Source: Pseudoxanthomonas kalamensis DSM 18571 (lineage in GTDB: Bacteria; Pseudomonadota; Gammaproteobacteria; Xanthomonadales; Xanthomonadaceae). Taken from it: DNA of 64,000 nt. The stretch lies in NCBI RefSeq assembly GCF_010211745.1, contig NZ_PDWQ01000004.1, positions 248,001 to 312,000 on the forward strand. The letters run 5' to 3'. The notes beneath the pieces are model-generated. The model searched no databases. It was not told the DNA's origin and was given only the letters and a program-made list of their open reading frames with translations. Below, piece by piece: positions 50,948-60,550 of this stretch (positions are counted from its first letter, which is position 1; each line of letters opens with the position of its first letter). The position numbers were made by a program, and so were the translations under genes.

Positions 50948-52960
50948 ATGAATGCTCTCCATAAATTGGCCACACTGTCCTTGGCCGCCACCTCAATGAT
51001 GGCCGGCATTGTCGATTCGGCGAACGCGACGACATCCATCTCCGATTTCGTCAAGCACCCCGTCTACAGCACGGCCAGGATTTCCCCCAACGGCGAATAT
51101 CTGGCCATCAGCGTGGACCAGGGCGATCAGGATGTTCTGACCATCCTGCGCACCAAGGACCTCAGCCCGGTCAAGATCAACGTCCTGCCCGACAAGAAAA
51201 GCGTCGGTGCGTTCTACTGGACCAGCCCGGACAGGCTGATGTTCAACGCCGTCATCAAGATAGGTTCATACGAGCGTCCGCGCGCAACCGGCGAATGGTT
51301 CGCGGTCAATGCCGACGGCTCGCAGCCGCGCACGCTGATCGAATACGGCACCCAGAACGCGACTCAACGCAGCAAGTCCGTAGGTAACGAGGCATTTTCC
51401 ATGCTGGATACTTTGCGCGACGACGATACCAACGTCGTCATGCTGGTGCGTTATCCGCGCTCCAGCACGGGCGCGGGCACCGAAGTGGTCATGGTCGACA
51501 CCCTGAGTGGACGCCGCAAGTCATTGGGTCGTGCGCCGAGGGAAAACTGCTCGCTTGCCCTTGGCCCTGACAAGCAGCCGTTGTACGCCGCCTGTTACGA
51601 TGACAAAGACGAGACCAATGGCTATGACGCCAGTAACGAGGTTTACCAACGCGGCGCGGATGGCAAGTGGAGCCTGATCAGCGCATCGAAGGCCGACGGA
51701 AAGTTCCTCGACATCGAGCGCAGTGCTGCCAACGGCAAGATCTACGCCACCCAAAGCGATGGCAAGGGCCCAGCAGCATTCGGCCTGCTTAACCCAACCG
51801 ATGGCAGCTTCACCGAGCTGTTCCATGATGATGTATCAGAGATCTCGGACATGATCGAGGCGGCGGACAATTCCGAGGCCATCATCGGCGTGGTTACCGA
51901 AGCCGGCGCGCCCAAGGTCACGATGATCGACGAAGCGCATCCGGACGCGGTGCTGTATCAATCATTGGCGATGTCTTTCCCGGGCCAGTTCGTCGATTTC
52001 TCCAGCGCCACCCTCGACGGGCAGAAGATCATCGTCAGCGTTCGCAGCGACACCAATCCCGGCGAGTTGTACATGTTCGACCGCGGAACCAACCGCGCGC
52101 GCTTCCTGATGAAGAGCCGGCCCTGGATCGACCCCAAACAGATGAGCGACATGAAGCCCCTCTCGTTCAGGACGCGCGACGGAATGACCCTGCACGCCTA
52201 CTTGACTCTGCCCAAGGGCAGCGATGGCAAAAACCTTCCGATGATCGTCAACGTTCACGGCGGCCCGATGGGCCCACGCGACAACTGGGGCTTCGACAAT
52301 GAAGCGCAGATGTTCGCCAGCCGCGGCTACGCGACCCTGCAGATCAACTACCGCGGCTCTGGCGGCTTCGGCAAGGCGTTTCGGGACATGGCCTACGGGC
52401 AATGGGCCGAGGGCATCATGAACGACATCATCGACGGCACACGCTTCGTCATCGATCAGGGCTATGCCGACGGCAAACGGGTCTGCATCTACGGCGGCAG
52501 CTTCGGCGGTTATGCCTCGATGATGGCCCCGGCACGCAATCCGGACCTGTTCGCCTGTGCGTTTGGCTATGTCGGCGCGTATGACGCGCAGGTGCAGATG
52601 ACCAAGAGCGACACCAGCAAGAGCGAAAGCGGAATGCGTTATCTGCTGCGCGCGCTTGGCAGTACCCGTGCAGAGCGAGATGCCATGTCCCCGGTCAACC
52701 ATGCAAGCCAGATCAAGCTTCCGGTCTACCTGGCCGCAGGCGCTCGCGATCAACGCTGCCCACCGGAAAACACCGAGGCCATGGCCAAGGCACTGACCTC
52801 GGCCGGCAATCCGCCAGAGGGGGTCATCATCCAGTCGGGCGAGGAACACGGCTTCTACAAGGAAGAGAACAACCTCAACCTCTACACCAAGATGCTGTCG
52901 TTCTTCGATAAGCACATCGGCGGCAAGGTGGATGTCGGCGTGCCGGCCTCCGCCAACTGA
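50948..52960 (+). CDS. exported S9-family (prolyl-oligopeptidase-type) serine peptidase
   Basis: A 670-residue peptidase with an N-terminal signal peptide (MNALHKLATLSLAATSMMAG, cut near ANA-TT), hence periplasmic. A beta-propeller-like region is followed by the catalytic alpha/beta domain: serine in YGGSFGGYASMMA (about 519), aspartate in AAGARDQRCPPEN (about 601) and histidine in SGEEHGFYKEEN (about 634). VNVHGGPMGPRDNWGF is the oxyanion strand. The pattern fits the S9C group (acylaminoacyl-peptidase-like). ATG 50948 was chosen because GAGG lies eight bases upstream and the signal peptide starts there; an ATG at 50906 lacks both. Confidence 0.93.
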   Translation: MNALHKLATLSLAATSMMAGIVDSANATTSISDFVKHPVYSTARISPNGEYLAISVDQGDQDVLTILRTKDLSPVKINVLPDKKSVGAFYWTSPDRLMFNAVIKIGSYERPRATGEWFAVNADGSQPRTLIEYGTQNATQRSKSVGNEAFSMLDTLRDDDTNVVMLVRYPRSSTGAGTEVVMVDTLSGRRKSLGRAPRENCSLALGPDKQPLYAACYDDKDETNGYDASNEVYQRGADGKWSLISASKADGKFLDIERSAANGKIYATQSDGKGPAAFGLLNPTDGSFTELFHDDVSEISDMIEAADNSEAIIGVVTEAGAPKVTMIDEAHPDAVLYQSLAMSFPGQFVDFSSATLDGQKIIVSVRSDTNPGELYMFDRGTNRARFLMKSRPWIDPKQMSDMKPLSFRTRDGMTLHAYLTLPKGSDGKNLPMIVNVHGGPMGPRDNWGFDNEAQMFASRGYATLQINYRGSGGFGKAFRDMAYGQWAEGIMNDIIDGTRFVIDQGYADGKRVCIYGGSFGGYASMMAPARNPDLFACAFGYVGAYDAQVQMTKSDTSKSESGMRYLLRALGSTRAERDAMSPVNHASQIKLPVYLAAGARDQRCPPENTEAMAKALTSAGNPPEGVIIQSGEEHGFYKEENNLNLYTKMLSFFDKHIGGKVDVGVPASAN

Positions 52961-53019
52961 AGCCGCTGTCCTGCTGCACCGCCGCTTGCGACATACGCAG
53001 GGGAATGGTGAGATAGCCG

Positions 53020-53045
53020 CCGGTTGCCGCACTGACGGCAGCCGG
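53020..53045 (+). other. hairpin without T-run between peptidase and DUF2147 genes
   Basis: CCGGTTGCCG-CACTGA-CGGCAGCCGG forms a 10-bp stem with one G-T pair. No T-tract follows, so it is not a standard intrinsic terminator; it could stabilise the upstream message. It lies in the 112-bp gap after the peptidase gene. Confidence 0.4.
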
Positions 53046-53072
53046 TGACTGTCCAATCCCTCGGAGGGGAAC

Positions 53073-53510
53073 ATGCGCAACACATTTCTGGCTGCGGCCT
53101 TGGCCTTGCCGCTTTTCGCCGCCGCGCTGCCGGCCCTGGCGGCCGATGCCGAAGGCCGCTGGAAGACCATCGACGACGAGACCGGGCAGGCCAAGTCGAT
53201 CGTCGAGATCACGCGTGCCGCCAATGGCAGCTATAGCGGCCGCATCGTCGAGTTGCTGAGGCCCAGCAAACCCAACCCGACCTGCGACAAGTGCAAGGAC
53301 GACCGCAAGGACAAGCCGATCACCGGGATGGAAATCATCCGCGGGATGAAGAAGGACAACGCCACACGTTTCAGCGGCGGCACCATCCTGAAACCCGACG
53401 AAGGCAAGGTCTACAAGTCGAAGATGGAGCTGATCGACGGCGGCCAGAAACTGAAGGTTTCCGGCTGCATCGCCTTCATCTGCAAATCGCAGACCTGGCT
53501 GCGCCAATAG
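53073..53510 (+). CDS. DUF2147 exported protein
   Basis: A 145-residue protein with a signal peptide (LAAALALPLFAAALPALAAD), so periplasmic. The mature part follows the DUF2147 pattern: EGRWKTIDDETGQAKSIVEI at the start, a CDKCKDD segment near 70, and the C-terminal GGQKLKVSGCIAFICKSQTW. The four cysteines probably form two disulfides. The function of the family is unknown. A strong ribosome site (GGAGGGGA) precedes the ATG, suggesting high expression. Confidence 0.93.
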   Translation: MRNTFLAAALALPLFAAALPALAADAEGRWKTIDDETGQAKSIVEITRAANGSYSGRIVELLRPSKPNPTCDKCKDDRKDKPITGMEIIRGMKKDNATRFSGGTILKPDEGKVYKSKMELIDGGQKLKVSGCIAFICKSQTWLRQ

Positions 53511-53538
53511 GTCCGGTCCGACACGACCCGATGCATCC

Positions 53539-53570
53539 CGCGACCCGGCCTCTGCCGGGTCGCGGCTTTT
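53539..53570 (+). terminator. intrinsic terminator after the DUF2147 gene
   Basis: CGCGACCCGGC-CTCT-GCCGGGTCGCG is a perfect 11-bp stem followed by GCTTTT. The T-run is short but the stem is very stable. It lies 28 bp after the DUF2147 stop and 42 bp before metG. Confidence 0.8.
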
Positions 53571-53611
53571 CCGGCATGCGATAATTGCCGATCCCCGAAC
53601 CGCCGCCGACC

Positions 53612-55678
53612 ATGTCCGCCCGCAAGATTCTCGTTTCCAGCGCCCTGCCCTACGCCAACGGCCCGCTGCACCTGGGCCATCTGGTCGGCTACATCCAGGC
53701 CGACATCTGGGTGCGGGCACGGCGCATGGGCGGTGACACCGTGCGGTTCGTCTGCGCCGACGACACCCACGGCACCCCGATCATGCTGGCGGCCGAGAAG
53801 GCCGGGGTCACCCCGGAGGCCTTCATCGCCGGCATCCAGGCTGGGCACGAGCGCGACTTTGCCGCCTTCGGCGTGGCCTTCGATCACTACGACTCGACCC
53901 ATTCCGCTGCCAACCGCGAACTGACCGAATCGATCTATGCACGGCTGGACGCCGGCGGCCACATCGCGCGCCGCAGCGTGGCCCAGTTCTACGACCCGGC
54001 CAAGAGCATGTTCCTGCCCGATCGCTACATCAAGGGCATCTGCCCGAACTGCGGCAGCCCGGACCAGTACGGCGACAACTGCGAGGTCTGCGGCGCCACC
54101 TATGCACCAACCGAGCTGAAGGAGCCGAAGTCGGTCGTGTCCGGCGCCACCCCAGAACTGCGCGAGTCGGAACATTTCTTTTTCGAGGTCGGCCGCTTCG
54201 ATGCCTTCCTGCGCGAGTGGCTGGCCGGCGACGTGGCCGTGCCGGGTGTGAAGGCCAAGCTGATGGAGTGGCTGGATGCCGAAGGCGGCCTGCGCGCCTG
54301 GGACATTTCCCGCGACGCGCCGTATTTCGGCTTCCAGATTCCCGGCCAGCCCGGCAAGTACTTCTACGTCTGGCTGGATGCGCCGATCGGCTACCTGTCC
54401 AGCTTCCGCAACCTGTGCGCGCAGACTGGCGACGATTTCGACGCCTGGCTGGCCGCCGATGCGGATACCGAACTGCACCACTTCATCGGCAAGGACATCG
54501 TCAACTTCCACGGCCTGTTCTGGCCGGCGGTGCTGCACGGCGCCGGCATCCACGTGCCGGACCGCCTGCACGTCAACGGCTACCTGACCGTGGGCGGCGC
54601 CAGGATGTCGAAGTCGCGCGGCACCTTCATCATGGCCCGCACTTACCTGGACGTGGGCCTGGAGCCGGAAGCGCTGCGCTACTACTACGCGGCCAAGTCT
54701 TCCGGTGGCGTCGACGACCTGGACCTGAACCTGTCCGACTTCGTTGCCCGGGTCAACAGCGATCTGGTCGGCAAGCTGGTCAACCTGGCCAGCCGCTGCG
54801 CCGGCTTCATCGGCAAGCGCTTCGACGGCAAGCTGGCGGCGACTTTGCCCGACCCGCAGCAGTACGCGCGCTTCGCTGCCGCGCTGGCGCCGATCCGCGA
54901 CGCCTACCTGCACAACGAGCCAGCCAGCGCGATCCGCCAGACCATGGCCCTGGCTGACGAAGCCAACAAGTACATCGACGAGCGCAAGCCCTGGGTGATC
55001 GCCAAGCAGGACGGCAGCGATGCCGAACTGCAGGCGGTGTGCAGCCAGGGGCTGAATCTGTTCCGGGTGCTGGCCTGCGCGCTGCGCCCGATCCTGCCGC
55101 GGTTGGCCGAAGGCGTGGAAACCTTCCTGGCCGCGCCGCTGGCACGCTGGAGCGATGTCGATGCACCGCTGCTCGACCATGCCGTCCAGCCGTACCTGCC
55201 GCTGTTCACCCGCCTGGACCCGAAGCGGATCGATGCGATGACCGAGCAATCACGCGACACCTTGGCTCCCGCTGCAACGGCAACCGTTCCTGCAGCGAAA
55301 ACGCAGAAGGACACCCCGGTGGAAGCTCCCGCAGATACCTCGCCGACCCATGTCGGCATCGACGATTTCGCCAAGCTCGACCTGCGCATCGGCAAGGTGA
55401 TGGCCTGCGAGTTCGTCGAAGGCTCGGACAAGCTGCTGCGTTTCGAACTGGACGTTGGCGAACTGGGCACGCGGCAGATCTTTTCCGGGATCCGCGCCAG
55501 CTATGCCGAGCCGGACAGGCTGGTCGGCCGCAAGGTGGTGTTCATCGCCAACCTGGCCCCGCGCAAGATGCGCTTCGGCCTCAGCGAGGGGATGATCCTG
55601 TCGGCCGGCTTCGACGGCGGCACGCTGGCCCTGCTCGATGCCGACGACAGTGCGCAGCCAGGCATGCCGGTCCGCTAG
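53612..55678 (+). CDS. metG: methionyl-tRNA synthetase
   Basis: MetG charges initiator and elongator tRNA-Met. ATG 53612 ([20 protein letters not shown]) gives 688 residues. The HIGH motif is HLGH ([10 protein letters not shown]), four cysteines of the zinc knuckle are in [20 protein letters not shown] near 145, and the KMSKS loop is RMSKSRGTF near 337. The C-terminal 110 residues are the tRNA-binding (Trbp111-like) dimerisation domain, joined by an alanine/proline/threonine-rich linker. Confidence 0.98.
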   Translation: MSARKILVSSALPYANGPLHLGHLVGYIQADIWVRARRMGGDTVRFVCADDTHGTPIMLAAEKAGVTPEAFIAGIQAGHERDFAAFGVAFDHYDSTHSAANRELTESIYARLDAGGHIARRSVAQFYDPAKSMFLPDRYIKGICPNCGSPDQYGDNCEVCGATYAPTELKEPKSVVSGATPELRESEHFFFEVGRFDAFLREWLAGDVAVPGVKAKLMEWLDAEGGLRAWDISRDAPYFGFQIPGQPGKYFYVWLDAPIGYLSSFRNLCAQTGDDFDAWLAADADTELHHFIGKDIVNFHGLFWPAVLHGAGIHVPDRLHVNGYLTVGGARMSKSRGTFIMARTYLDVGLEPEALRYYYAAKSSGGVDDLDLNLSDFVARVNSDLVGKLVNLASRCAGFIGKRFDGKLAATLPDPQQYARFAAALAPIRDAYLHNEPASAIRQTMALADEANKYIDERKPWVIAKQDGSDAELQAVCSQGLNLFRVLACALRPILPRLAEGVETFLAAPLARWSDVDAPLLDHAVQPYLPLFTRLDPKRIDAMTEQSRDTLAPAATATVPAAKTQKDTPVEAPADTSPTHVGIDDFAKLDLRIGKVMACEFVEGSDKLLRFELDVGELGTRQIFSGIRASYAEPDRLVGRKVVFIANLAPRKMRFGLSEGMILSAGFDGGTLALLDADDSAQPGMPVR

Positions 55679-55739
55679 GCGAACGGGACGTCATCGCCCG
55701 CAAGCGGCGGTTTCGGCGGCCGCCGCGAGAACACACTGC

Positions 55740-56330
55740 ATGCAACTCGCGTTGTTCGACTTCGACCATACCTTGACCGACCGCGACAGCTATGCGCGAT
55801 TCCTGCGCCGGGTGGCGTCGCCGACGCAACTGGCACGGGCGCGGTGGAGCATCGGCCCGTGGTTGCTGGGCTACCGGGCGGGATTGATATCGGCGCAACG
55901 ATTGCGGGCACGCGTCACCCGTATCGTTTTCTCGGATCACGACGCGGACGAGGTCTGCGCGCATGGCCTGGCCTACGCGAACGACGCAATTCCCGGCATG
56001 TTGCGCCCCGAGCCGATGCAACGACTCGCCTGGCACCAGACGCAAGGTCATGAAGTGGCAGTGGTTTCCGCTTCGCTCGACCTGTATCTGCACCCCTGGT
56101 GCGAACAGCACAGTCTGAATCTGATATGCAACCGGCTCGAAGCACGTTCCGGCAAGCTGACCGGGCGCTACGCCGGACGCGACATCGGCCGCCACAAGGC
56201 CGACGAAATCCGTGCGCGCTACGATCTGAGTCGCTACGATCGCATCCACGCCTACGGCGACAGCCACGAAGACTTGGCGATGCTGGAACTGGCCCACGAG
56301 CGCTGGTATGCGGGCAAGCGCATCGCATGA
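55740..56330 (+). CDS. HAD-family phosphatase (subfamily IB, PSP-like)
   Basis: A 196-residue haloacid-dehalogenase-type hydrolase. Motif I is [14 protein letters not shown] (residues 4-17), motif II is [15 protein letters not shown] near 100, and motifs III/IV are RHKADEIR and [15 protein letters not shown] near 172. This pattern matches the HAD-IB group that contains phosphoserine phosphatase-like enzymes; the substrate is unknown. It follows metG by 61 bp and overlaps the next gene as ATGA. Confidence 0.9.
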   Translation: MQLALFDFDHTLTDRDSYARFLRRVASPTQLARARWSIGPWLLGYRAGLISAQRLRARVTRIVFSDHDADEVCAHGLAYANDAIPGMLRPEPMQRLAWHQTQGHEVAVVSASLDLYLHPWCEQHSLNLICNRLEARSGKLTGRYAGRDIGRHKADEIRARYDLSRYDRIHAYGDSHEDLAMLELAHERWYAGKRIA

Positions 56331-56770
56331 ACACACCGTCCATGACCACGCCTGCCGAATCCGATCTGATCGAACGCCTCGACCGCCTGCTGCCGCAGAC
56401 CCAATGCGGCCAGTGCGGCTATGCCGGCTGCCGGCCCTACGCCGAGGCGATGGCGAACGGCGAGGCCGGCGTCGATCATTGCCCGCCCGGCGGCGATGCC
56501 GGCGCGCGCGCGCTGGCGCGCCTGCTGGACGTGCCGGCGCTGCCCTACGATCACAGCCGCGGCGAACACCTGCCGCCGCGGGTCGCGCTCGTCATCGAAG
56601 CCGACTGCATCGGCTGCACCAAGTGCATCCAGGCCTGTCCGGTCGATGCCATCGTCGGCGCCGCCAAGCTGATGCATGTGGTGCTGGAGCCGCTATGCAC
56701 CGGCTGCGAGCTGTGCCTGCCCGCATGCCCGGTGGACTGCATCGTGATGGAACCTGCAACCGCGGACTGA
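56327..56770 (+). CDS. RnfB-like iron-sulfur protein without membrane anchor
   Basis: A 147-residue iron-sulfur protein resembling the RnfB/RsxB subunit. An N-terminal cluster domain carries [20 protein letters not shown] (about 24-43), and two ferredoxin clusters follow: [20 protein letters not shown] near 88 and [20 protein letters not shown] near 118. The hydrophobic N-terminal anchor of true RnfB is missing and no rnfA, C, D, G or E is near, so it probably serves as a soluble ferredoxin. Placement after metG is shared in this family of bacteria. It overlaps the HAD gene by four bases. Confidence 0.88.
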   Translation: MNTPSMTTPAESDLIERLDRLLPQTQCGQCGYAGCRPYAEAMANGEAGVDHCPPGGDAGARALARLLDVPALPYDHSRGEHLPPRVALVIEADCIGCTKCIQACPVDAIVGAAKLMHVVLEPLCTGCELCLPACPVDCIVMEPATAD

Positions 56771-56785
56771 TTCAGCCGATCCGAT

Positions 56786-57723
56786 TCAATCCGCCGCGCA
56801 AGCCGCGCAGACCCGTTCGACCTGGTAACCCTGGTCGCGCAACTGCTCGACCAGCCCGTCCGGCCCCAGCAGGTGCAGGGCGCCGACCACGACCAGCACG
56901 TCCGCGTCATGACCACCTTCGTCCAGTCGCTGCTGCAATTTGGGCAGCCAGGCCTGATTGCGCTGGACGTTGATCAGGCGGTAGGTCTCCGGCGTCTTGT
57001 CGATGGTCTCCTGCAGCATGTTGCCATTAAGCCCCTCGACATCGCCCTGCCGCCACTGCTCATGAAGTTCGAACAGCTGGCCCAGGGATTTCTGCGGATC
57101 ATCGAGAAGCTCCTTCAGGCCGCTGACCTGCTCGGATATCGGTGTCGAGCCAGTATCTGCAGCTGCTCGTCGAAGGTCTCCAGCCCGGCCGCCGGCTTGT
57201 CCGCTTCGGCGGCACGCTGCATCAGGTGCTGGTCCAGCCCCAGTTCCGGACGAAAGCCGTTGGCCTGGGCGAAACCCATCACCATGCCCAAGGTCAGGAA
57301 CCAGGGCTCCTGCGTGTCCACCGCCGCCGCGCCACCGCCCATTTTCATCATCTGGTCGAGCTTGGCGTAGGTCTCCTCCGACAGCACCTGCTTCAGGGTC
57401 GAGCCATCGTCGAACATGCCGGCCGCCAGGAACTTCTGCCCGATGTCCGGCGCGGCCAGCGCCTCCGGCCCCAGTTCGAACACCAGTGATTCGGCATCGT
57501 CGAACGCCGCGTCGACTTCGGCGGGCAACGGATAGTCGCTCGGTTTGAGCAGGTGGAACGATCCGAGCAGATAGACCGCATTGTCCGCATCGGAGACCTT
57601 CCACAGCAGGGGTTTGGCATCGGCGGCAGCCGACGCCGGTGCGTTTTCGGCCTGGCTGCCGAAAGCGCAGCCGAACAGCAGGCAGGCCGCGAGCAGCGAC
57701 CGATAATGATTCCGTTTCGACAT
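56786..57723 (-). pseudogene. TraB/GumN family exported protein, broken by a frameshift
   Basis: The reading frame is split. From ATG 57723 the first frame gives a lipoprotein-like signal (SLLAACLLFGCAFG) and the TraB/GumN N-terminal half, with VYLLGSFHLLKPSDYPLP near 48, up to GLETFDEQLQILA. It then runs out of frame and stops at 57115. The second half continues in another frame as TPISEQVSGLKELLDD and ends with VVVGALHLLGPDGLVEQL. One missing base at about 57148-57150 explains both; restoring it gives roughly 312 residues with both conserved GxxH motifs. It could be a real mutation or a sequencing error. The family's function is poorly known. Confidence 0.85.
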
Positions 57724-57750
57724 GGTGACACTCCTTATCGGGGTTGAAGG

Positions 57751-58698
57751 TCAATGCACCGGCTTGGGCGGAACGTAGGCCTTCTCGCCGGCGGTGATGG
57801 CCAGGTCCAGCCGGTTTTCCGGTGGCGGCAGCGGGCAGGTCGCGAACGGGGTGAACGCACAGGGCGGACTGTAGGCGCGATTGAAATCGAGACTGACGTA
57901 CCCGGCGGCATCCGGCCCCGGCGTGTACAGGTAGCGCCCGGCCGGATAACTGCCGTGGCCGCTGGTGCGGTCGGCGACGATGAAGAACAGTTCGTCATCC
58001 GGATCGCCCAGCGCCTCCAGCCGGTAGCTGTGACCGTCGCGCTCGAACTCGACCGCGCCCGGATTCGGGGTGTCGGTGGTGATGCCGATGATGTCGACGA
58101 TCGGAATGGTCTTGCCTGCCGGGTTGGGAATGTATTTGGCCAGGATTTTCCAGGACGCATCGGCCGGCCAGTACTCGAGCCCGGTGAAATGCAGGCGGCT
58201 GTCCGCGTCGGCATGCTTGACCCGCAGCGCGAAGCGGTCGCCACGACGAATGACGGTCAGCTGACCCTTGCCGTCGTCGAACCCGACCGTATCCGGCGCG
58301 GCATCCATGTCGCTCTTCAACTCCACCTTGCCCTTCAGCGGCTCGCCGTTGAGCGACAACGGCAGGCCACGCTCGGGAGTGAAGTACACCTTCCCGTTCT
58401 GTTGCTGCACCATGCCCAGCTTGTCCGGGCCCACGGCCAGACGAATGCCGCTGCCGGGGCCGCTGCCAATGTAGTGCGCCTTCAGTTCCAGCCAGTGCAG
58501 GCCGACCAGGCTGGTCCAGCCATCCGGCTGCAGCAGCCTTTCCTTGCGCTCCGCACGCCAGATGGCGTTGTCGGCGAGAAATTCGGGATCGGCAACCGGC
58601 GTATCCGCCGCCGGCGCCTTGTCGCCGCCGCGCCCGCATGCAGCCAGAAGCAGCAGCGCGGCAAGTATCCCCATCTTCCACTTGTCGTTTCCCATCAT
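57751..58698 (-). CDS. DUF1684 lipoprotein
   Basis: A 315-residue exported lipoprotein. The signal peptide ends in the lipobox LLLLAACGRGG (cysteine near residue 21). The rest matches DUF1684: NAIWRAERKERLLQPDGWTS, GLHWLELKAHYIGSGPGS, and the C-terminal YVSLDFNRAYSPPCAFTPFA with CPLPPPENRLDLAITAGEK. Its function is unknown. The start lies directly after the mutL stop (58699), so it is probably cotranscribed with mutL. Confidence 0.92.
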   Translation of the reverse strand: MMGNDKWKMGILAALLLLAACGRGGDKAPAADTPVADPEFLADNAIWRAERKERLLQPDGWTSLVGLHWLELKAHYIGSGPGSGIRLAVGPDKLGMVQQQNGKVYFTPERGLPLSLNGEPLKGKVELKSDMDAAPDTVGFDDGKGQLTVIRRGDRFALRVKHADADSRLHFTGLEYWPADASWKILAKYIPNPAGKTIPIVDIIGITTDTPNPGAVEFERDGHSYRLEALGDPDDELFFIVADRTSGHGSYPAGRYLYTPGPDAAGYVSLDFNRAYSPPCAFTPFATCPLPPPENRLDLAITAGEKAYVPPKPVH

Positions 58699-60519
58699 TC
58701 AACGCCCCCGCAGGAACCAGCGATCGATTTCGGCCAGTGAGAAGCGCGCCCACGTCGGCCGGCCATGATTGCACTGGCCGGAACGTTCGGTGGCTTCCAT
58801 GTCGCGCAACAGCGCATTCATCTCCGGAACGGTCAGGCGCCGGTTGGCGCGCACCGCCCCGTGGCAGGCCATGGTGGCCAGCAATTCGTCGCGCGCGGCA
58901 GCCACGCGGCGGCTTTCACCGTGCTCACGCAAATCGGCCAGCACGTCGCGCAGCAGCGCCGCCGGCTCGGCATGCGCCAGCAATGCGGGCACGCTGCGCA
59001 CGCTGAGCGACTGCGGACCGCTGCGGATCACTTCGAAACCCAGCGCCTGCAGCGTGGCCTGTTCGCGCTCGGCGACGTCGGCTTCGCGCTCGGCCACGGC
59101 CAGGCTGATCGGCACCAGCAGCGGCTGCGACGTCAGGCCAGCCGCGTCATGCGCGCCCTTGAGCTTTTCGTAACCGATCCGCTCGTGCGCGGCATGCATG
59201 TCGACCACGACCAGGCCTTCGGCGTTCTCGGCCAGGATGTAGATGCCGTGCAGCTGGGCGATGGCGTAGCCGAGCGGCGGAACTCCGCCCGCATCGGCAT
59301 CCGGCATCGCCTGCGGATAGCCGGAATCCTGCGCCGGCGGCGCGGCGTACAGCGTGGCATAGGCGGCAGGCGCTTCGGCCACGGCAAGACCCAATGGCGA
59401 CTGCCGGGTGGGCATCCAGCCGGATGGCGGCGCGGCATGGCCAGCTGCGGCAGGCATGGCGGAGTAAGAGGGATCCGAACCCGGCGGCGGCATCGAAGCC
59501 GCCGCGCCCGCGCGGGTTTCGGCCAGGGCCTCGTGCAGGCTGCGATAGACGAAATCATGCACCAGCCGCGCGTCGCGGAAACGCACTTCGTGCTTGGCTG
59601 GATGGACATTGACGTCGACCCGGGTCGGATCGATCTCCAGGAACAGCACATAGGCCGGCTGGCGGCCATGGAACAGCACGTCCTGGTAGGCCATCTTCAC
59701 CGCATGGGCGATGCTGCGGTCGCGCACGCTGCGGCCATTGACGTAGAGGTACTGCTGGTCGGCGCTGGCGCGCGAGTAGCTGGGCAGGCCGATCCAGCCG
59801 TGCAGGCGCAGCCCCGCGCCGGCATGTTCGACCCGCAGGCTCTGGCGGGCGAAGTCCTCACCCAGGGTCTCCAGCAGCCGCGCCGGCGATTCGGCAGCGT
59901 CCGCGCGGTAGCGGCGGGTCGGCTTGCCGTTGTGGGTGACGCGCAGTTCGATGTCGGGCCGCGCCAGCGCCAGCGAACGCAGCCATTCCTCGATGTGGCC
60001 CAGCTCGGTGCGTTCGGCGCGCAGGAACTTGCGCCGCGCCGGGACGTTGTAGAACAGCTCGCGCACTTCCACCGTGGTACCGGGCGATTGCGCCTTCGGC
60101 ATCACCTCGCCGAGCTTGCCGCCATCGATGTTCAGTACCGCGCCGTGCGCGTCGTCGGCACGGCGCGAAGCCAGCGAGAAGCGGCTGACCGAGGCGATCG
60201 ACGGCAGGGCTTCGCCACGGAAGCCCAGGGTGGCCACCGCTTCCAGGTCGTCCAGCGAGGCGATCTTGCTGGTGGCATGGCGCGATACCGCCAGCGGCAG
60301 TTCGTCGGCCGCGATGCCGCCGCCATCGTCGCGGATGCGGATCAGGCGCACGCCGCCCTCTTCCAGATCGATGTCGATCCGGGTGGCGCCGGCATCAAGC
60401 GCGTTCTCGACCAGTTCCTTGACCACGGAGGCCGGGCGCTCGACCACTTCGCCGGCGGCGATCTGGTTGATCAGCAGTTCGGGAAGCGGTCGGATCGGCA
60501 CGGCGGACACGGAAAACAC
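58699..60519 (-). CDS. mutL: DNA mismatch repair protein MutL, endonuclease type
   Basis: MutL links mismatch recognition by MutS to strand cutting. The frame from GTG 60519 gives 606 residues; GTG at 60501 ([20 protein letters not shown]) fits the usual MutL start better and would give 600. The GHKL ATPase motifs are [31 protein letters not shown] and [16 protein letters not shown]. The C-terminal domain keeps the metal-dependent endonuclease motif [14 protein letters not shown] near 475, so it likely nicks DNA itself, as in bacteria without MutH. A long proline/alanine-rich linker lies between the domains. Confidence 0.97.
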   Translation of the reverse strand: MFSVSAVPIRPLPELLINQIAAGEVVERPASVVKELVENALDAGATRIDIDLEEGGVRLIRIRDDGGGIAADELPLAVSRHATSKIASLDDLEAVATLGFRGEALPSIASVSRFSLASRRADDAHGAVLNIDGGKLGEVMPKAQSPGTTVEVRELFYNVPARRKFLRAERTELGHIEEWLRSLALARPDIELRVTHNGKPTRRYRADAAESPARLLETLGEDFARQSLRVEHAGAGLRLHGWIGLPSYSRASADQQYLYVNGRSVRDRSIAHAVKMAYQDVLFHGRQPAYVLFLEIDPTRVDVNVHPAKHEVRFRDARLVHDFVYRSLHEALAETRAGAAASMPPPGSDPSYSAMPAAAGHAAPPSGWMPTRQSPLGLAVAEAPAAYATLYAAPPAQDSGYPQAMPDADAGGVPPLGYAIAQLHGIYILAENAEGLVVVDMHAAHERIGYEKLKGAHDAAGLTSQPLLVPISLAVAEREADVAEREQATLQALGFEVIRSGPQSLSVRSVPALLAHAEPAALLRDVLADLREHGESRRVAAARDELLATMACHGAVRANRRLTVPEMNALLRDMEATERSGQCNHGRPTWARFSLAEIDRWFLRGR

Positions 60520-60550
60520 CAGTCCGGATGATACCCGAGCCCCGTTCGCC

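Noticed and set aside
57130-57160. Programmed -1 frameshift in the TraB/GumN gene
   Set aside because: No slippery heptamer or following pseudoknot is visible; a missing base is simpler.
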